Shown here: positions 8,206 through 17,178 of the stretch, piece by piece
How positions within the stretch are numbered: the stretch's first letter is position 1
Layout of the letters: each line of letters begins with the position of its first letter
NCBI GenBank assembly: GCA_963812475.1
Contig: CAWEVI010000057.1
Coordinates: forward strand, 74,861 to 138,860
Length of the DNA stretch: 64,000 bases
DNA from: JAMXLO01 sp963812475
Lineage (GTDB): Bacteria; Pseudomonadota; Alphaproteobacteria; Acetobacterales; Acetobacteraceae
Reading direction: 5' to 3'
Notes under the pieces: generated by a model
Told to the model about the DNA's origin: nothing
Seen by the model: the letters and a program-made list of their open reading frames with translations, nothing else
The model's database searches: none
Made by a program: the position numbers and the translations under genes

Positions 8206-8906
8206 CACGCCGCCATTGCCGGCAACGCGATATTGGTCGCACCCCAGGCAACGCAGCGTTGCGCCAAGACCAGCGTCGCGGGAAAGTGCGCGCGCACCAG
8301 GTCCAGATCGTGCAGCACGACGATCACGGTCCGGCCCTGCCTGTGCCATTGCATGATGCGGTCGAGCAGAAGCGACATGGTCTGCGCATCGACCGCGGCG
8401 AATGGTTCGTCCAGCAGGATCACCGCGGCATCCTGCAGGATCAGCCGTGCGAACAGGGCCCGCTGAAGCTCGCCGACCGAGAGTTCGGCAATGGGTCGCC
8501 TCAGCCGCCCTGCCAGCCCCACCGCCTCCGCTGCCGCCGCCGCGCGCGCCCGCAGCGCGATCCCCGGAGTGCGGAATGCGCCGAACTCCCGCCACCCGCC
8601 GAGCGTGATCAGTTCCGACACCGTCAGCGGATAGTCGCGGTCGATCTCCGCAAGTTGCGGCAGATAGGCCAATCGCTGCCGAGGGGGACCATTCACCGCG
8701 CCGCCCGCCAACCGTGCGATACCCGCGATTGCCGCAAGCAGCGTGCTCTTGCCGGCGCCGTTCGCTCCGACAACAGCGGTCAGGCTGCCCGACGCGAACT
8801 GTCCACTCACGGCCTCCAACGCGATGCGGCGGCCATAGCGCACCGTTACGTCTCGCAGCACGACGCGCCCGTCAGCGGCCATGCATTCGCGGGAGCAAAG
8901 CCACAC
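8205..8906 (-). CDS. Metal ABC transporter ATP-binding protein (ZnuC type)
   Basis: About 233 residues. It shows Walker A (GANGAGKST), a signature-like motif reading LSVGELQR instead of the canonical LSGGQ, Walker B (VILLDEP) and the H-loop (VVLHD). I choose the GTG at 8906 because GGGAGG lies 5 bases before it; the ATG at 8882 has no clear ribosome site but is also possible. The frame stays open to 9197, in sequence without ABC features. First gene of the four-gene metal-uptake operon. No recognisable AT-rich Zur-type palindrome was seen upstream. Confidence 0.88.
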   Translation of the reverse strand: MWLCSRECMAADGRVVLRDVTVRYGRRIALEAVSGQFASGSLTAVVGANGAGKSTLLAAIAGIARLAGGAVNGPPRQRLAYLPQLAEIDRDYPLTVSELITLGGWREFGAFRTPGIALRARAAAAAEAVGLAGRLRRPIAELSVGELQRALFARLILQDAAVILLDEPFAAVDAQTMSLLLDRIMQWHRQGRTVIVVLHDLDLVRAHFPATLVLAQRCVAWGATNIALPAMAA

Positions 8907-9105
8907 CTTTTCCTCCCATCTGGCCTCCCCAATCTGGCCTGTCGCGCGAGCATACCGCCAGTTCAGGGCCGACTGGAATCGCGCGCGCTGGAGACAAGGC
9001 TTGTCGGCAAGGCGAGGGTGGCGCAATCGCGCCGAGTAGGTCATGCTCAGCGCAAGCGCCCCGGCGAAATCGGAGCGCAGCACCAAAGCAGAGGGAGAAA
9101 CAACC

Positions 9106-10128
9106 ATGCGAATCGCCGCACTGGCCGCGTTCATGGGATTGTCGGTCCTGTCGCTGTTGGGACAATCGGCACCCGCCTCCGCGCAGGCCGACTGCAAAGC
9201 CGTCGTCGCACCGTCGCCCTTCGGGCCGGACGATCAGACCGGCGCGACCAACCGCGTCACTCCCGCCGTCACCAAGGCCGCCGCCGCCGAGATCCAGACC
9301 GGCGTGGTCACGCCCATGGGCAACAATCTCGTCGATGGTGTACCGCTGTTCGGCACCCGCTTCACCAAGACCATTCTCACCGCGGTTGCCGTCGTGCCCG
9401 GCGCGGAATACGGCAAGAACAAGCTGAGCTACATGGAGGATACCTATCTCAGCCAGAGCCATGTCGGTACGCATATCGACGGCATGGGGCACATCGGCAT
9501 CCAGGACTGCTACTACAATCAGACGCCGATGGGGAAATACGTCACGCAGAACAATCTCAAACGGCTTGGCATCGAGAACATGAAGACGTTCGCCACGCGG
9601 GGCGTCATCATCGACGCCGTGAAGGTGTTCCAGGCCGCCGGCAAGCTAAAGGCCAACGCAGCCTGCAAGAACCCGTGCCTCGACGCCGGCACGGTGATCA
9701 CCGAGGCCGACCTGCAGGCCGGACTGAAGATGTACAACGTCACGCTGCGCGAAGCCGATGCGGTGTTCATCAACACCGGCTGGGGTGACCTGTTCCAGCA
9801 GTTCCCGGCACAGAACGCGACCTACAACGGTGGCGAGCCAGGCATCAGCAAGTCGGCCGCAATGTGGCTCGCCTCGCAGAAGGTGATCGTTGTCGGCACC
9901 GATACCTGGGCGGTCGAGGTGATCCCGAGCGAGGACAAGGACGAGGCGTTCCCGGTCCACAAGATATTGCTCACCGACAACGGCATCCACATCATCGAGA
10001 ACGTGCGCACGGACCTGATCTCGGCCGCCGCGGCGCGATCGAACCGGGCCACCTTCTTTCTGTCGATGACGGTCCCCAAGGCGGTCGGCCTGACCGGCAC
10101 CTTCGTCAACCTCGAAGCGATCCAGTAG
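9106..10128 (+). CDS. Secreted cyclase-family (kynurenine formamidase-like) metal hydrolase
   Basis: A 340-residue protein whose start at 9106 has GGGAG 8 bases upstream and gives a Sec signal peptide ending near ASA-QA. The metal-binding signature of the cyclase/kynurenine formamidase family is intact (H119, the GTHID at 121-125 and H129). Many members hydrolyse cyclic amides or esters. Here export suggests a periplasmic substrate. It is followed 3 bases later by a periplasmic sugar-binding-like protein, so the two probably share a substrate pathway. It diverges from the metal ABC operon. Confidence 0.85.
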   Translation: MRIAALAAFMGLSVLSLLGQSAPASAQADCKAVVAPSPFGPDDQTGATNRVTPAVTKAAAAEIQTGVVTPMGNNLVDGVPLFGTRFTKTILTAVAVVPGAEYGKNKLSYMEDTYLSQSHVGTHIDGMGHIGIQDCYYNQTPMGKYVTQNNLKRLGIENMKTFATRGVIIDAVKVFQAAGKLKANAACKNPCLDAGTVITEADLQAGLKMYNVTLREADAVFINTGWGDLFQQFPAQNATYNGGEPGISKSAAMWLASQKVIVVGTDTWAVEVIPSEDKDEAFPVHKILLTDNGIHIIENVRTDLISAAAARSNRATFFLSMTVPKAVGLTGTFVNLEAIQ

Positions 10129-10131
10129 CGC

Positions 10132-11145
10132 ATGGCGCAGCGGCCGGTGCTGCGGCGCCGGCCGCTGCTGGCCGGACTGCTCGCCTCCCGCGGCGTAGGC
10201 TTCGCGCGGGCCGAGGCGCGGCGCTTCCGTATTGCGCTCGCCAACCTTGACGAGACACCGGGGGTGACGCTCGAAGGGCTCGGATTTACCGGCGCGGAGG
10301 TGCGGCGCAGCTTCGAGCTGGCTGCGCGCACGTTGCCGGTTGACATGGTGTATTTCGACAATGCCGGCGACCCTGCCCGCGCCGTCACCAATGCCGATGC
10401 GGCGGTCGCCGCCCATGTCGATCTGCTGATCGAATACTGCGCCGATGCCGATGCGAACGCCGAGATCGCCCGCCACATCGAAGCCGCGGGAATCCCCGCC
10501 CTCGCGCTGGTCGATCCGCTGCCCGGCGCGCCGCTCTATGGACCCGACAACCGCACCGCCGGCCGCATCGCCGGGCGCGCCCTGGGTGGTTTTGCCCGAG
10601 AAACGTGGCCGGACGAACAGGTGCTCGGGGTGCTCATCGGCGACCTCGCCGATCCCGGCTCCGTGATCGGCGATCGCGTGCAGGGCATCACCGACGGCGT
10701 GCAGGAGTCGCTGCCCACGCTGAAGTTCACCTCGCTCGATACGGGCGGACAATCGGTGCGGGCCGATGCGCTGCTGGCGAAGTTCCTGCAAGTGCAGCGC
10801 GGCCAGCGGCTGCTGATCGCGACGCTCGACGACCTGGCCGCCGTGTATGCCAGGAATGCCATCGAAATGAACCGGCGACAGAGCGACTGCGTCATCGTCA
10901 GCCAGGGACTCGACCGGAACATTCATGGCGGCGCCAGCGAGAAGAAGGAGATCGACCCCAACAACCGCGGCAGCGTCGTGCTCGGATCGGTCGCGTACTA
11001 CATGGATCGCTACGGCTACGACGTGCTGCCGCTCGCCCTGCGCCTGCTTGCCGGCGAGACGCTGCCGCCGCATACGGTGACGCAACATCTCCTGGTCACC
11101 GGCGCCAACGTGTTCCGGGAATATCCGCCGTTCGACATGAACTGA
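10132..11145 (+). CDS. Periplasmic binding protein, sugar-binding (RbsB-like) fold
   Basis: A 337-residue protein with an N-terminal export signal preceded by arginines (RRRPLLAGLLASRGVGFARA) and a type 1 periplasmic binding protein body: FRIALANL at the start, the VDLLIEYCADADAN and GIPALALVDP strand-loop pairs, and RIAGRALGGFARETW. No permease or ATPase is adjacent, so it may serve a transporter elsewhere or act in sensing. Co-directional with, and 3 bases behind, the secreted cyclase-family gene. Confidence 0.78.
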   Translation: MAQRPVLRRRPLLAGLLASRGVGFARAEARRFRIALANLDETPGVTLEGLGFTGAEVRRSFELAARTLPVDMVYFDNAGDPARAVTNADAAVAAHVDLLIEYCADADANAEIARHIEAAGIPALALVDPLPGAPLYGPDNRTAGRIAGRALGGFARETWPDEQVLGVLIGDLADPGSVIGDRVQGITDGVQESLPTLKFTSLDTGGQSVRADALLAKFLQVQRGQRLLIATLDDLAAVYARNAIEMNRRQSDCVIVSQGLDRNIHGGASEKKEIDPNNRGSVVLGSVAYYMDRYGYDVLPLALRLLAGETLPPHTVTQHLLVTGANVFREYPPFDMN

Positions 11146-11151
11146 GATCGC

Positions 11152-11166
11152 GCGGTGAAACACCGC
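11152..11166. terminator. Short hairpin between convergent genes
   Basis: GCGGTG-AAA-CACCGC is a perfect 6-base stem with a 3-base loop, lying between the stop of the plus-strand binding-protein gene and the stop of the minus-strand GMC gene. There is no T run. Candidate bidirectional terminator. Confidence 0.4.
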
Positions 11167-11177
11167 ACGACGCTCGA

Positions 11178-12779
11178 TTACGCGGCGGCTGCCAGCATCA
11201 TCCGCGACGCCTTCTCGCCGATCATGATCGACGGCGCATTGGTGTTGCCCGACGTGAGTGTCGGCATGATCGACGCATCGGCGACGCGCAGACCTTGCAT
11301 CCCATGCACGCGAAGCTGGTCGTCCACCACCGCCATCGGGTCCGTTCCCATCTTGCAGGTGCCGACCGGGTGGTAGGTGGTCTCGGCATTCTTCCTGACC
11401 CAGTCGAGCAATTCGTCGTCGGACTGAAAATTCACGCCAGGCGCGAGTTCGTCGGTGGCGATGCCCTGCATTGACGGTGCGGTCATGATGCGGCGGGCGA
11501 TGCGCATCGCTTCCAGCGTTACGTCGCGATCGAGCTGTGCGCTCAGGAAGTTGAAGCGGATGGCCGGCGGAGTCTGCGGCGCCTTCGAGGACACATGAAT
11601 GCTGCCGGTGCTTTCCGAGCGCAGGATGTTGGTGATCGCGGTGATGCCGGAGTCCTTCGCAAGCCGGTAGTTGGTGCCTGCCAGAAAGGGAATCCAGGAG
11701 ATCGCAGCGTCCGGCGCATCCAGCCCGGCGCGGGTGCGAACGTAGGCGCGGATCGGCGACGCCGGCAGGCCGAGCAACCCCTTGTTGGCGAGTGCGTATT
11801 TCAGCGCCTGCCAGACCAGCCGCACGCCGCGCCCCTTGTCGTTGTAGGTCATGCCGAGCGAGCGCGGCACGGTCCATTTCATCCGCGGCGAGTAATGATC
11901 GCGCAGGTTCTCGCCCACGCCTTTGAGTGCATGGCGAACCTCGATGCCGAGGCCTTGCAGCAGTTCCGGCTGGCCGATGCCGGAAAGCTCCAGCAGCTGC
12001 GGCGAATTGATCGAACCGCCGCTGACCACGACTTCCCGGGTCGCGCGGGCCTCGCGTTGCTGCCCGTTGACCTTGTATCGCACGCCGACGCAGCGCTTGC
12101 CTTCGATCAGCAGGCACTCGGTCAGCGCATTGGCCAGGATCGTCAGGTTCGCCCGGCTGCGCGCGGGGTCGAGATAGCAGAACGCGGTGCTCATTCGGCG
12201 GCCCTTGCGGATCGTCGCCTGGGTCATGCCGATGCCGTCCTGCGCCGCGCCGTTATAGTCCTTGGTGTAGCCGATGCCGACTTCGCCGGCCGCCTTGATC
12301 AGCGCATCGTAGATCGGTCCGCTTTCGTTGCTCTCGGTGACCTTCAGCGGGCCGCCACGACCACGGAATTCGTCGTCCGCTTCGCCCTGGTAGCTTTCCA
12401 TGTCCCGGAATATCGGCAGCACTTCGCGGTAACTCCAGCCGCGGTTGCCGAGCTGAGCCCACGTATCGTAGTCCTGCGACTGGCCGCGCACGAACACCAT
12501 GCCGTTGATCGAGGATGAACCACCCAGCAGCTTGCCGCGCGGCACGGGAATGCGGCGCTGCCCGGTGCCCTCGTCCGGCTCCGACGAATACAGCCAGTTG
12601 GCGGCAGGGTTTTCGATCAGCTTCGCGAAACCGACCGGGATCCGCGACCAGGGATGGCTCTCGCGTCCTGCCTCCAGCACGAGCACCTTGCACTTGGGGT
12701 TGGCGCTCAGGCGGTTGGCGAGGACCGATCCAGCCGATCCCGCGCCGACCACGATGTAATCGAAGGTCTGGCTTTCCAT
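11178..12779 (-). CDS. GMC-family FAD-dependent oxidoreductase (choline dehydrogenase-like)
   Basis: A 533-residue glucose-methanol-choline oxidoreductase. FAD-binding GAGSAGSVLANRL is at residues 12-24. The GMC signatures are present: GKLLGGSSSINGMVFVRG and SGGSINSPQLLELSGIG. The C-terminal active-site region has YHPVGTCKMG and SGNTNAPSIMIGEKA with the conserved His and Asn. Such enzymes oxidise alcohols, choline or polyethylene glycol-type substrates; the substrate is unknown. It is the last gene of a minus-strand operon behind a cupin-like protein and a carboxymuconolactone-decarboxylase-family protein. Confidence 0.92.
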   Translation of the reverse strand: MESQTFDYIVVGAGSAGSVLANRLSANPKCKVLVLEAGRESHPWSRIPVGFAKLIENPAANWLYSSEPDEGTGQRRIPVPRGKLLGGSSSINGMVFVRGQSQDYDTWAQLGNRGWSYREVLPIFRDMESYQGEADDEFRGRGGPLKVTESNESGPIYDALIKAAGEVGIGYTKDYNGAAQDGIGMTQATIRKGRRMSTAFCYLDPARSRANLTILANALTECLLIEGKRCVGVRYKVNGQQREARATREVVVSGGSINSPQLLELSGIGQPELLQGLGIEVRHALKGVGENLRDHYSPRMKWTVPRSLGMTYNDKGRGVRLVWQALKYALANKGLLGLPASPIRAYVRTRAGLDAPDAAISWIPFLAGTNYRLAKDSGITAITNILRSESTGSIHVSSKAPQTPPAIRFNFLSAQLDRDVTLEAMRIARRIMTAPSMQGIATDELAPGVNFQSDDELLDWVRKNAETTYHPVGTCKMGTDPMAVVDDQLRVHGMQGLRVADASIMPTLTSGNTNAPSIMIGEKASRMMLAAAA

Positions 12780-12818
12780 TGGTGTTTTTTACCTCCCCAG
12801 CCGCGCGCGGCGGCGATA

Positions 12819-13406
12819 TCACACGCCCAGTGGCGCTTCCGTCCCGACCACGCGCCGATAGGCCGCCCTGACTTCGTCGGAAACGCTCTGCGTATCCTCC
12901 CGCAGGTTGCGCGGCGTGATGGCGATGAAAGCGATCTCCCAGCTTTCGGGGATCGGTTTTCCAACTTTCGGCAAAAAGGCATGCGGAGCGTCCGGCGAAT
13001 TGTGGAAATGATCGCCGCCGGTCACCGGCGTCAGGACCGGTTGCGCATCGGCACCGATGGAAAACGCATCCGCCTCGCCCACCACATACATGGGAAACTG
13101 GTCGGTCCTGCTCTTCGCGTGCTTGTGCAACTCCACTCGTGGCAGGAACACGGCGGCGACCCCTCGGCCGTGGCGATTTTGCCCAAGCCGCCATGGGCCC
13201 GGTCCCGACAGATCCACGTTGGGTTGGAGCCTGTACTCTTCCCGACCGAGGACCTCGCGCAGCGCCTGCTTTGGATCGAAACCTTTATCTGCCCCGGCGA
13301 ACGAAGCGCGGATTCTGTCGAAGTCCGTATAGACGGCTTTCATCCAGGCAAGTTCGTCCTCCGCCAGTTCATGATCCAACAGTGGGAGACTTGATTCTTC
13401 GGACAT
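12819..13406 (-). CDS. Cupin-like hypothetical protein
   Basis: A 195-residue protein whose start at 13406 has AAAGGAA 5 bases upstream. The middle reads like a cupin barrel: VELHKHAKSRTDQFPMYVVGEADAF, then TGGDHFHNSPDAPHAFLPK, supplying several His and acidic residues for metal binding. No signal peptide. It lies between a CMD-family gene and a GMC oxidoreductase gene on the same strand, suggesting a joint role in converting a small organic molecule. The family is not firmly identified. Confidence 0.7.
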   Translation of the reverse strand: MSEESSLPLLDHELAEDELAWMKAVYTDFDRIRASFAGADKGFDPKQALREVLGREEYRLQPNVDLSGPGPWRLGQNRHGRGVAAVFLPRVELHKHAKSRTDQFPMYVVGEADAFSIGADAQPVLTPVTGGDHFHNSPDAPHAFLPKVGKPIPESWEIAFIAITPRNLREDTQSVSDEVRAAYRRVVGTEAPLGV

Positions 13407-13437
13407 CGATATTCCTTTCAAATTCGATTGCTGATGC

Positions 13438-14010
13438 CTACCCGTTCGCGGCAGGCGACGCCAGACCATCGGGCGGCCAGACCATGAGGCCCTCCGCCAG
13501 CGGAATGCGCAGGTTGCGGAACAGCAGGGAGAACGACATCCAGTTGCCCATGGCGATGATGAACTCGACCTGCTGACCCGGGTCGGTGACATGCTTGGCC
13601 ACCTCGACCCAGGCGGCATCCGAAATGGATTTTCCCCCAAGACACTCGTCGGTGGCGGCCAGGATCGCCTTGTCCGCCGGCGTCAACCGCCCGGAGTTCC
13701 GCCAGTCGCGCACCGCCAGAACATCGTCGGGCGGAATCCCCGCTGTGGTCGCCACCCGCCAGTGCTGCGTCCACTCATAGGCCGATCCGGTGACCCAGCC
13801 GATCCGCATGATCATCAGTTCGCGCAGTCGCGTGTCGAACTTGTTGTTCTCCAACAGCTGCATCAACTGGCTGAACGCGACCCTGGCCACGCCGGGATTG
13901 TTGGCCACGACGCGAAACGCCTCGCTCTGCGTGCGCCGCGCGGGCATCCCCATCGCATCACCAAGTTCGCGGGCACGCTCCAATGATACCATTGGCACAC
14001 GTGAGGTCAT
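13438..14010 (-). CDS. Carboxymuconolactone decarboxylase (CMD/AhpD-like) family protein
   Basis: A 190-residue all-helical protein of the CMD fold. The core region has LRELMIMRIGWVTGSAYEWT followed by QHWRVA, with the E-W-x-x-H arrangement of the family, followed by the AGIPPDDVLAV helix start. It lacks the CxxC of AhpD peroxidases, so a decarboxylase- or isomerase-type role is more likely than peroxidase. First gene of a minus-strand operon with the cupin-like and GMC genes. Confidence 0.85.
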   Translation of the reverse strand: MTSRVPMVSLERARELGDAMGMPARRTQSEAFRVVANNPGVARVAFSQLMQLLENNKFDTRLRELMIMRIGWVTGSAYEWTQHWRVATTAGIPPDDVLAVRDWRNSGRLTPADKAILAATDECLGGKSISDAAWVEVAKHVTDPGQQVEFIIAMGNWMSFSLLFRNLRIPLAEGLMVWPPDGLASPAANG

Positions 14011-14108
14011 TGTCGCTCTCCAATCGCGGTTTCACTGATCGTCATTCGCCTCGCGCGAGATCGCAATCCCCAACGTCTTCGCCGGGCGCCGCCCAGACGA
14101 CGACGCGC

Positions 14109-14960
14109 TTATCCCCGCGACAGTGGTGAACAGGCGGCAGAGGCAGCACGTGCCAAGACGATCATGCGACGCACCGCCACACCCGCGCCGGCCACGTCCC
14201 CCGCCAGATGCCGCAACAGCGGATGGGCAATGATCGCGTGCGTGGCGGCATTCACCGCCATCTCGGTTCCCGCAACTGTGGCCGCTGCCAGGGCCGTTTT
14301 CCGCAGCAGGGCCAAGGTTCCCAGCATCCCCGGCCGCATGCCATGCAGTGCCGCCACCTGGCGCACCAGTCGCACGCCACACCAGCCGATGGCCAGCGCG
14401 TCCAGTGCGGGCGAAGGCGTCGCCGCAACGATGGCGACGCCTTGCAGGGCCGCGGTGCGGCCGAGCCCATCCGTCGCATCCCGCAGCGTCTGCGCCGGTC
14501 CGGCGCGCAGCAGCGCCAGCACCGCCTCCGGGGTGTCGGCGGCGGCCAGAGCCGGCAACAGCGCGGCATGCCCCGGCAGTCCTTCCAGCCAGCGTCGCGC
14601 CGCCCGCTGCACCGTCTCGGCGTCGCCGCTGGCAAATTGCGCGCGCAGTTCGTCCACCCGGCGCAGCGCTGCCAGACCACGGACCTCCCGGCCCACGCTC
14701 ACGCTGATCAGGCCGAAACCGATCAGCAACACCGCGGTTCCCGTCCAACCCAAAGCGGCCCAGCGGTCGAACAGCGCGCTCACCAGCCAGACGCCCCATA
14801 GTGCCGGAAGGCCGAGTGCAAGAATCCCCGCCCCGACAAGCGCCGGCGACAGCCGTCCGCGAAGCGGCACCGCTATCGGCACAATCGACGGCGCCGCCTC
14901 CAATCGTGGTGCCGCGTCGGCCTCGAGCAACAGGAACGGCTCGGGTGCGGTGTTCATCAA
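14109..14960 (-). CDS. YcjF-like DUF697 membrane protein
   Basis: A 283-residue protein with two transmembrane segments around residues 40-90 and a C-terminal DUF697-type helical domain rich in Ala and Leu (GVAIVAATPSPALDALAIGW, then RQVAALHGMRPG). It overlaps the YcjX-like gene by four bases (ATGA), the standard ycjX-ycjF arrangement. The pair is stress-linked in enterobacteria; the molecular function is not established. Confidence 0.82.
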   Translation of the reverse strand: MMNTAPEPFLLLEADAAPRLEAAPSIVPIAVPLRGRLSPALVGAGILALGLPALWGVWLVSALFDRWAALGWTGTAVLLIGFGLISVSVGREVRGLAALRRVDELRAQFASGDAETVQRAARRWLEGLPGHAALLPALAAADTPEAVLALLRAGPAQTLRDATDGLGRTAALQGVAIVAATPSPALDALAIGWCGVRLVRQVAALHGMRPGMLGTLALLRKTALAAATVAGTEMAVNAATHAIIAHPLLRHLAGDVAGAGVAVRRMIVLARAASAACSPLSRG

Positions 14961-16333
14961 AGGATGTCCGTCAGCAGAAACGCCATCAACGCATCCAGTC
15001 CCAATTGGGGTATGCCGCCACGACCCGCCTCCGGCAGACGCATCGGTTCAAAGTCCGGTAACGCAAGGAAGCGGTGTTGCCAGAACGAGTCGTCGGGCAG
15101 GCCGTCCGGAACCTCCCCGGGGTAGAAGCGCGCTGGCCGAGGCTCGCCGATGATACGCCCGCGGACAGCGGAAACCGGACGCCCGGCCAGCGTCTCCACC
15201 ACATCCTCGGTACAGCGCACCGAGGCAACCGCGAACACCGCGGACGCGGCGCCGCCTTCCGGCACGCGGGTGACGCGCCGCATGAGCGCTGCCAGGTTGC
15301 CGCGCTGACGTGCAGCGATGTGATCGGCCTTGGTCGCGGCGAAGGCCACGCGTCCGATTGTACGCGGCGGAAGACCAAATCGAGCGAAGGCCGACAACCA
15401 GTCGGTCCAGGATCGATCCCAGCGCAATGCATCGGCTGCCGCAGCCAGCGCCAGTTGCGCGTCGGCGAATGCGGGTTGTCCCTGATGCAGCGCCGAGAGC
15501 AGGTCGGCCAGAACCACAAGCCCATCGAGATCGCCAAACATGGGCGACATCAGATCGCGCCGAACGGCGTCCCGATACGCGTCGAAGCGCGTTCGCATCA
15601 GGTTCGCGAGCGGGCTGCGTCCCGGCAGCGGAAAGAACTGCGTCCAGGGAGGCTGCGCGCCCGGGGGAGGCATCAGGAACCGCCCCGGCTGAAGGAAGGC
15701 CAACCCGGCCTCATCGCGCATCCGCTGCAACACCTCGGTGTAAAGCCGGTGTCCGCTCGCCGCCAGCGCCTCGTCCGCCGCCACACCGACCGGCATGCCG
15801 CGAACGAAGCCCAGAAACCCGCGCGCCGTTTCAGCGCTGCCAAATGCCTCCAGCCGGCGCAGCGTCGCCTCGGACCAGGCCGCGAAATCCTGACCGAGCA
15901 GCGGCAGATCAAGCAGCCACTCGCCCGGATAATCCAGGAACTCGAGACGCCAGCGTTGCGGTCCCAACGGCCCCAAAAGTCCTTCACGCGACACATCGAT
16001 ATCAAAGGCAAGCAGCGATACCGCCGTTGTCCTTGCAGGCCATCGTGGTGGGTCGGCTGCAAGCGCGGCGATGTGCGATGCAACGTCAAATCTGGGGATG
16101 CCGGATGCCGCCGCGGGCGCGATGGAGACGTCCAGCCGCCGGCCACGAAGCCGATCCGACACTGCCAGCAGCGCCGGCCGGCCGGCCGAGAGGGCCAGCA
16201 GGTTGGCGGCGAGCGAGGTGAGCAGCGCGGTCTTGCCCGCCCGTGCCAGGCCGGTGATGCCGATGCGGACCGTGGTGCGACGTTTCAGCACGTCAGTGGC
16301 GAGACGGGCGGCGCTCCGGATTGCGGCTACCAT
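14957..16333 (-). CDS. YcjX-like P-loop NTPase (DUF463)
   Basis: A 458-residue protein from the ATG at 16333. The start matches the family N-terminus (a short helix, then VRIGITGLARAGKTALLTSL, which holds the Walker A GLARAGKT). Further hallmarks are the FLDYPGEWLLDLPLL stretch and a late AATKADHI that resembles a G4 NKxD motif. An ATG at 16429 would add 32 residues unlike the family. It is translationally coupled to the YcjF-like gene. Role unknown; probably a nucleotide-dependent membrane-associated stress factor. Confidence 0.85.
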   Translation of the reverse strand: MVAAIRSAARLATDVLKRRTTVRIGITGLARAGKTALLTSLAANLLALSAGRPALLAVSDRLRGRRLDVSIAPAAASGIPRFDVASHIAALAADPPRWPARTTAVSLLAFDIDVSREGLLGPLGPQRWRLEFLDYPGEWLLDLPLLGQDFAAWSEATLRRLEAFGSAETARGFLGFVRGMPVGVAADEALAASGHRLYTEVLQRMRDEAGLAFLQPGRFLMPPPGAQPPWTQFFPLPGRSPLANLMRTRFDAYRDAVRRDLMSPMFGDLDGLVVLADLLSALHQGQPAFADAQLALAAAADALRWDRSWTDWLSAFARFGLPPRTIGRVAFAATKADHIAARQRGNLAALMRRVTRVPEGGAASAVFAVASVRCTEDVVETLAGRPVSAVRGRIIGEPRPARFYPGEVPDGLPDDSFWQHRFLALPDFEPMRLPEAGRGGIPQLGLDALMAFLLTDIL

Positions 16334-16440
16334 TCTGTCCGGCCGAAGGTCGTTTGCATGCTGAAGTCGAGCAACCCGGATGTTCTCCCGATCACCTGGA
16401 GCACCAACTATCGCTGAAACGCAAGTCACGGTCTCGGACC

Positions 16441-16479
16441 GTCATGGCCGGGCTTGACCAGGCTTGACCCGGCCATGAC
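16441..16479. repeat. Palindromic intergenic repeat (REP-like)
   Basis: GTCATGGCCGGG and CCCGGCCATGAC form a perfect 12-base inverted repeat around a 15-base loop (cttgaccaggcttga). A relative with shared arms lies at 30834-30874, so this is probably one copy of a dispersed palindromic family of the type common in alphaproteobacterial intergenic regions. It sits downstream of the minus-strand membrane gene 16563-17048 and could end its transcript. Confidence 0.6.
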
Positions 16480-16483
16480 GTAC

Positions 16484-16554
16484 TTTGCATGCCCCGGTTC
16501 AACGATCTTTGCATGTCGCGGTTTAACGATCTTTGCGTGCCGCGCTTCAACGAT
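16484..16554. repeat. Three tandem copies of a 24-base unit
   Basis: Units begin at 16484, 16508 and 16532 and follow the pattern tttgcatg-ccgcggttcaacgatc with a few substitutions between copies; the third is incomplete at its end. No gene uses this tract with any support. The copies are adjacent to the palindrome at 16441-16479. Confidence 0.7.
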
Positions 16555-16562
16555 TGCGGGCA

Positions 16563-17048
16563 CTAGGCGAAAATCGCAACGCAAAGCGCGTAGAGGCGCG
16601 ACAGGAAGAACAGGCCTGCACCGAGACCGAACAGCAATTTACGCACCGGGTAGGCCTCCAGCATCTTCTCCGATACTCTCACCAGGAGATACGCGATCGA
16701 TCCGACAAATACCACCAGCGCAACAAGCGCGGGGACCGCCATCGCGAGTGCAAGTGGGATGTGAAAATCCGTAAAGTCACGGTCGGCGATCGGCTGTGCC
16801 GCCTGCTTGACAGAGATTCGCACCCCGTTGCCGAAAAAGGCCAGAACCAGCCCGGCCCCGAATACCGACCCTATCAGGCGGCTCACTTCGGGCGTGTTGC
16901 TCCCCCAAAAAACTGCAGCGGCCTTTTTGAGGACGTTCCATAGCCGGCCCTCGATCTTTTCGGGTTGAAGATGGGCGAGGATCTCCGGTGTACAGAACAC
17001 GAAGCTCATCAGATCGAACGAGTTCGTCAGAATTTCGGCTGCAACCAT
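16563..17048 (-). CDS. Hypothetical membrane protein with three transmembrane segments
   Basis: A 161-residue protein starting at 17048 with GGGA 8 bases upstream. Hydrophobic spans lie at about residues 57-74, 98-123 and 137-160. The N-terminal 50 residues are polar with an amphipathic character. I do not recognise the family. It is divergent from the AI-2E family transporter gene, with about 130 bases between starts. Confidence 0.68.
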   Translation of the reverse strand: MVAAEILTNSFDLMSFVFCTPEILAHLQPEKIEGRLWNVLKKAAAVFWGSNTPEVSRLIGSVFGAGLVLAFFGNGVRISVKQAAQPIADRDFTDFHIPLALAMAVPALVALVVFVGSIAYLLVRVSEKMLEAYPVRKLLFGLGAGLFFLSRLYALCVAIFA

Positions 17049-17178
17049 CACCGTTTCCCTGCTTGTCGGCGCGTGCAGTATGCTGATCGTCCACCGGTTG
17101 GACAGCACCGCGCAATCCCGCTGTCGGCGCCGGTTCGCGGCGCAGTCGGCGAGGCGCGACATAAAGGGGTTATTCTGG

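Noticed and set aside
8907..9105. A Zur- or Mur-type operator before the metal transporter operon
   Set aside because: No AT-rich palindrome of the expected type is visible in the divergent region, so regulation by a metal-responsive repressor cannot be supported from this sequence.
9646..12117. An 823-codon open frame on the minus strand
   Set aside because: It runs antisense through the cyclase-family and binding-protein genes and overlaps the GMC gene in another frame. It has Arg/Gly/His-rich shadow composition and no domain; long open frames are common on the opposite strand of GC-rich genes.
16454..16774. A plus-strand frame encoding FAC-repeat peptides
   Set aside because: The repeats in the peptide merely translate the 24-base tandem array; the rest is antisense to the membrane-protein gene.
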